Source of the DNA: Betaproteobacteria bacterium
GTDB lineage: Bacteria; Pseudomonadota; Gammaproteobacteria; Burkholderiales; Burkholderiaceae_C
Direction of reading: 5' to 3'
NCBI GenBank assembly: GCA_005884255.1
Contig: VBDL01000108.1
Span: forward strand, 1 to 9,003
Length of the DNA stretch: 9,003 nucleotides
Shown here: one piece after another, positions 6,559-9,003 of the stretch
Layout of the letters: every line of letters begins with the position of its first letter
Position numbering within the stretch: position 1 is the first letter of the stretch
Position numbers and translations under genes: made by a program
Notes under the pieces: model-generated
What the model was told of the DNA's origin: nothing
What the model saw: the letters and a program-made list of their open reading frames with translations, nothing else
Databases searched by the model: none

Positions 6559-7363
6559 TCACGGCCGCAGCGACAGCAGCGAGCGAGCTTCGATAACGGT
6601 GGCTGGGTGGCGCCCGTAATCGCCGCAGAGATCGGCGATCTGGCGCACGAGCGCGGCATTCGATGGCGCAAGGGTGCCCTTGTCCAGGCGCACGTTGTCC
6701 TCGAGGCCGGTACGGCAATGGCCCCCCAGTTCGAGCGACCATCGGGCGAGCGTGAGCTGATCGCGTCCGATGCCGGCGCCGGTCCAGGTCGCGTCGGGTG
6801 CGAGCCGCCCGAGCGTCTTCACGTAGAACTCGAACACCTCACGATCCACCGGCATTGCGTTCTTGACGCCCATGACGAACTGAACGTGAAGCGGCTCCAC
6901 GATGTTGCCCGCTGCGGCAAGGCTCGCCGCCTGGAAGATCATCGACAGGTCGAACGCTTCCACCTCCGGCTTGATGCCGTACTCGAGCATCTGCCCGGCC
7001 AGCCATTCGACCAGGTCCGGCGCGTTGTCGTAGACCCGCGTCGGGAAGTTGACCGAGCCGGTGGCGAGCGACGCCATGTCGGGCCGTAGCGAGAGCATGC
7101 CGCCGGCCCCCGGTCGACACCTGCGTGATCATGCCGGGGCAGTGCCTGCGGATGCCGTCGAGCACGGCCGCGAAGCGCTCCGGCGCCGAGGTCGGCGACT
7201 CGTCGTCGTTGCGCACGTGCAGGTGGACCAGCGTCGCGCCGGCCTCGAAGGCTTCATGGGTCGATTCGACCTGTTCGGCGACCGTGATCGGCACCGCCGG
7301 GTTGTCCTTCTTGCGCGGCAGAGAGCCGGTGATCGCGACGGAGATGATGCAGGGCTGGGTCAT
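6559..7363 (-). pseudogene. Beta-keto acid cleavage enzyme (BKACE, DUF849), broken by a frameshift/deletion
   Basis: BKACE enzymes are zinc-dependent and convert a beta-keto acid plus acetyl-CoA into acetoacetate and a new acyl-CoA. Here the family sequence is split over two frames. The N-terminal part runs from ATG at 7363 (MTQPCIISVAITGSLPRKK) through the zinc-binding HLH of VHLHVR (His47, His49) to STGGR, ending at 7103. The remainder is in another frame from 7098 (MLSLRPDMASLATGSVNF) to the stop at 6559 and includes VQFVMGVKNAMP, WTGAGIGR and RTGLEDNVR, which supplies the zinc-ligand Glu and adjacent Asp. Only 4 nt separate the two parts, whereas relatives as I recall them have about nine residues there, so roughly 23 nt seem to be missing. 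Read as is, the N-terminal frame runs on out of frame to a stop at about 6839 and would lack the zinc Glu. The gene overlaps the upstream dehydratase by 4 nt. The natural substrate is unknown. A sequencing or assembly error is the main alternative. Confidence 0.8.
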
Positions 7364-9003
7364 GTTGCGGATCCTCGGTGGGTGGCGGCGGGCTGCTCTT
7401 GCGACGCCATCCGGGCCGGTGCATTGATGGCGCCGTATGCGTCGTAGTCTTCTCGCTGAACCACCTCGAAGAAGAAGCGGTCGGCGAAGGCCTCGGTGTA
7501 GGCGTGGAAATAGCGGCCGCCGGTGGCGGACGCGTCGAACAGGATGTCCAGCGCCTGCATGCGGCGCACCAGTGTCTCGTCCAGGCCCATGCGCGCCAGC
7601 AGGTCGTCGTAGTAGTTGAGCGAGATCGGCACGAAGCGCACGCCGTTGGCGCGCAGCCGGGCCACCGTCTCGAAGATGTCGTCGCAGCTCAATGCGATGT
7701 GGTGCACGCTGCCACCCGCCGGCCCGCTGGCGTGCACCTGGCGCGCGGTGCGCGTGCGCGGGCTGAGCGACACGTTGAGCACCACGCGCAGGCTGCGCTC
7801 GGCGTTGGCGAATCCGCTGCTGCGGATGAGGCCGAACGGGTCGGCGAGTTCCAGGCTGTCGCCCGGCTCGAGGCCGAGCACGGCGCGGCTGAACAGCACC
7901 CAGGTGTCGAACTGCTCGCTCGCGAGGCCCAACGCGATGTGATCGATGCGCTTGAGGCCGCAGCCGGCGTTCGACGGCGATTGCGCGGCGAAGTCGGCGT
8001 CCAGCGCCTCGTCGGCCGACACGAAATGCACCAGTGTGCCGCCCGGCGCGACGATCGCCGGCAGTTCGAGTTCGCTCGGTCCCCGCGGACTGTCGCGCCG
8101 CGCCGAGAGCAGCGCAGCGGCGCGATTCGCGGCGCGCAGCGGGTCCGGGGTCGACAGCCCGATCGCACACACCGACGGGCCCTGCTCGTCGAAGCGTGTG
8201 CGTGCATCGGAGCCCGGCTGCGCGTTGACGATGAATTGGATGTCGCCCTGCCGGTACAGCGACACCGCCTTCGAGCGATGTCGGCCGGCACGCGCGAATC
8301 CCAACTGCTCGAACAGCGCGCCAAGCTGGACCGCAGCCGCTTCGTCGACCGCGAACTCGAGGAAGGCGCAGCCGTCGAGGCGCGCCGCATCAGGCGGATC
8401 GAACAGCTCGATGCGCTGCAGCGTCCGGGCCGCCGCGCCGAGAGCCGCATCGTCGCGTGCCTGTTCGAGGCGGCTGCGCACCCGGCTCTCGAGGTACAGC
8501 AACGAGCGCATCGCATCGACCGCGGTGCGCCGGTTCGGCGTGGCGCGGAACACGTCGTTGAAGATCTCCAGCGACAGGTTTCCCGCATAGCCCGACAGCA
8601 GCACCTGCTCGAAGAAGTTCTCGAGATCGAACTGGCCCTGGCCCGGGAAGTTGCGGTGGTGGCGCGCCCATTGCAGCACGTCCATCGCCATCAGCGGCGC
8701 GTCGGCCATCTGCACGAAGAAGATCCGGTTGCCGGGGATGTCGCGGATGCCCGTCGGGTCGTCGCGCAGCGACAGCGTGTGGAAGCTGTCGAGGATCAGC
8801 CCCAGGTGCGGGTGATCGGCACGTTCGACGATGTGCCAGGCCTGCGCATACCGGTTGACCCAGCGGCCCCAGGCCAGCGCCTCATAGCCGATGCGCAGGT
8901 TGCGCCGTGCCGCGCGTTCGGCGAGTTCGTGCAACTGCGCGGCCGAGCGCTCGGTATCGCCGAGCGACACCGGCGACGTGTTGGAGCAAACCAGCATCAG
9001 CGG
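7360..9003 (-). CDS. quiC: 3-dehydroshikimate dehydratase, QuiC type, fused to an HPPD-like domain (N-terminus cut by window edge)
   Basis: The enzyme dehydrates 3-dehydroshikimate to protocatechuate, linking quinate/shikimate catabolism to the beta-ketoadipate pathway. The visible part is 545 residues from the Met codon at 8997, plus two codons before it; the start lies beyond the right edge. Numbering from that Met, the first domain is a sugar-phosphate-isomerase-like TIM barrel with putative metal ligands Glu39 (GYEALAWGRWVN), Asp70 (LILDSFHTL), Gln96 (FFVQMAD) and Glu144 (SLEIFND). Their spacing (31, 26, 48) agrees with the Pseudomonas putida QuiC1 active site as I remember it, implying roughly 95 missing residues. 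From about 190 onward there are two vicinal-oxygen-chelate repeats like 4-hydroxyphenylpyruvate dioxygenase, with His353 (DHIAL), His433 (HHIAL) and Glu511 (FFFEVV) preserved. The stop overlaps the BKACE start by 4 nt, so the two are co-transcribed. Confidence 0.88.
   Translation of the reverse strand, partial: PLMLVCSNTSPVSLGDTERSAAQLHELAERAARRNLRIGYEALAWGRWVNRYAQAWHIVERADHPHLGLILDSFHTLSLRDDPTGIRDIPGNRIFFVQMADAPLMAMDVLQWARHHRNFPGQGQFDLENFFEQVLLSGYAGNLSLEIFNDVFRATPNRRTAVDAMRSLLYLESRVRSRLEQARDDAALGAAARTLQRIELFDPPDAARLDGCAFLEFAVDEAAAVQLGALFEQLGFARAGRHRSKAVSLYRQGDIQFIVNAQPGSDARTRFDEQGPSVCAIGLSTPDPLRAANRAAALLSARRDSPRGPSELELPAIVAPGGTLVHFVSADEALDADFAAQSPSNAGCGLKRIDHIALGLASEQFDTWVLFSRAVLGLEPGDSLELADPFGLIRSSGFANAERSLRVVLNVSLSPRTRTARQVHASGPAGGSVHHIALSCDDIFETVARLRANGVRFVPISLNYYDDLLARMGLDETLVRRMQALDILFDASATGGRYFHAYTEAFADRFFFEVVQREDYDAYGAINAPARMASQEQPAATHRGSAT

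Noticed and set aside
7099..7103. Programmed ribosomal frameshift in the BKACE gene
   Set aside because: No slippery heptamer or typical stimulatory arrangement is seen, several family residues seem to be missing at the junction, and I know of no programmed frameshift in this family; deletion or sequence error is simpler.
1..9003. CRISPR arrays, tRNA or rRNA genes, insertion sequences, phage genes
   Set aside because: Reading through the window I saw no regularly spaced repeats, no tRNA or rRNA signatures and no transposase- or integrase-like protein.

Overview
The window is GC-rich (about 65-73% in the lines I counted by hand, apart from one gene), densely packed and full of long antisense shadow frames. 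Gene content and protein style suggest a betaproteobacterium of the order Burkholderiales: a Bug-type receptor, a Liv-type transporter behind an aromatic-cluster-like alpha/beta hydrolase, and a fused QuiC-type dehydratase. This assignment is by recognition, not by a search.

Layout: plus-strand genes fill 1-6497 and minus-strand genes fill 6559-9003, meeting tail to tail. The plus block opens with the C-terminal end of an alpha/beta hydrolase. An 18-bp AT-rich perfect palindrome overlaps its stop codon. A compact five-gene branched-chain-amino-acid-type (HAAT/Liv) ABC transporter operon follows: periplasmic binding protein, permeases LivH and LivM, ATPases LivG and LivF. Its genes overlap or lie within a few bases of each other. 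After a gap of about 90 bp come an orphan Bug-family (TctC-like) periplasmic receptor and a small zinc-ribbon/bacterial-PH membrane protein of clearly lower GC.

The minus block is a two-gene unit read from the right edge. First is a 5'-truncated 3-dehydroshikimate dehydratase (QuiC type: TIM-barrel domain plus an HPPD-like vicinal-oxygen-chelate domain), which makes protocatechuate. It overlaps by 4 nt a beta-keto-acid cleavage enzyme (BKACE, DUF849) gene. The BKACE reading frame is broken after the STGGR motif by what looks like a small deletion.

Functional picture (inference): this is a catabolic neighbourhood for plant-derived cyclic or aromatic acids. The liv-type transporter probably imports an aromatic or related carboxylate rather than leucine, the Bug receptor is a second carboxylate sensor or binding protein, and QuiC channels quinate/shikimate-derived dehydroshikimate to protocatechuate. 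I found no convincingly new system. The points most worth checking are the palindromic operator candidate, the broken BKACE gene, the hairpin-rich tail of livG and the low-GC zinc-ribbon/PH gene.
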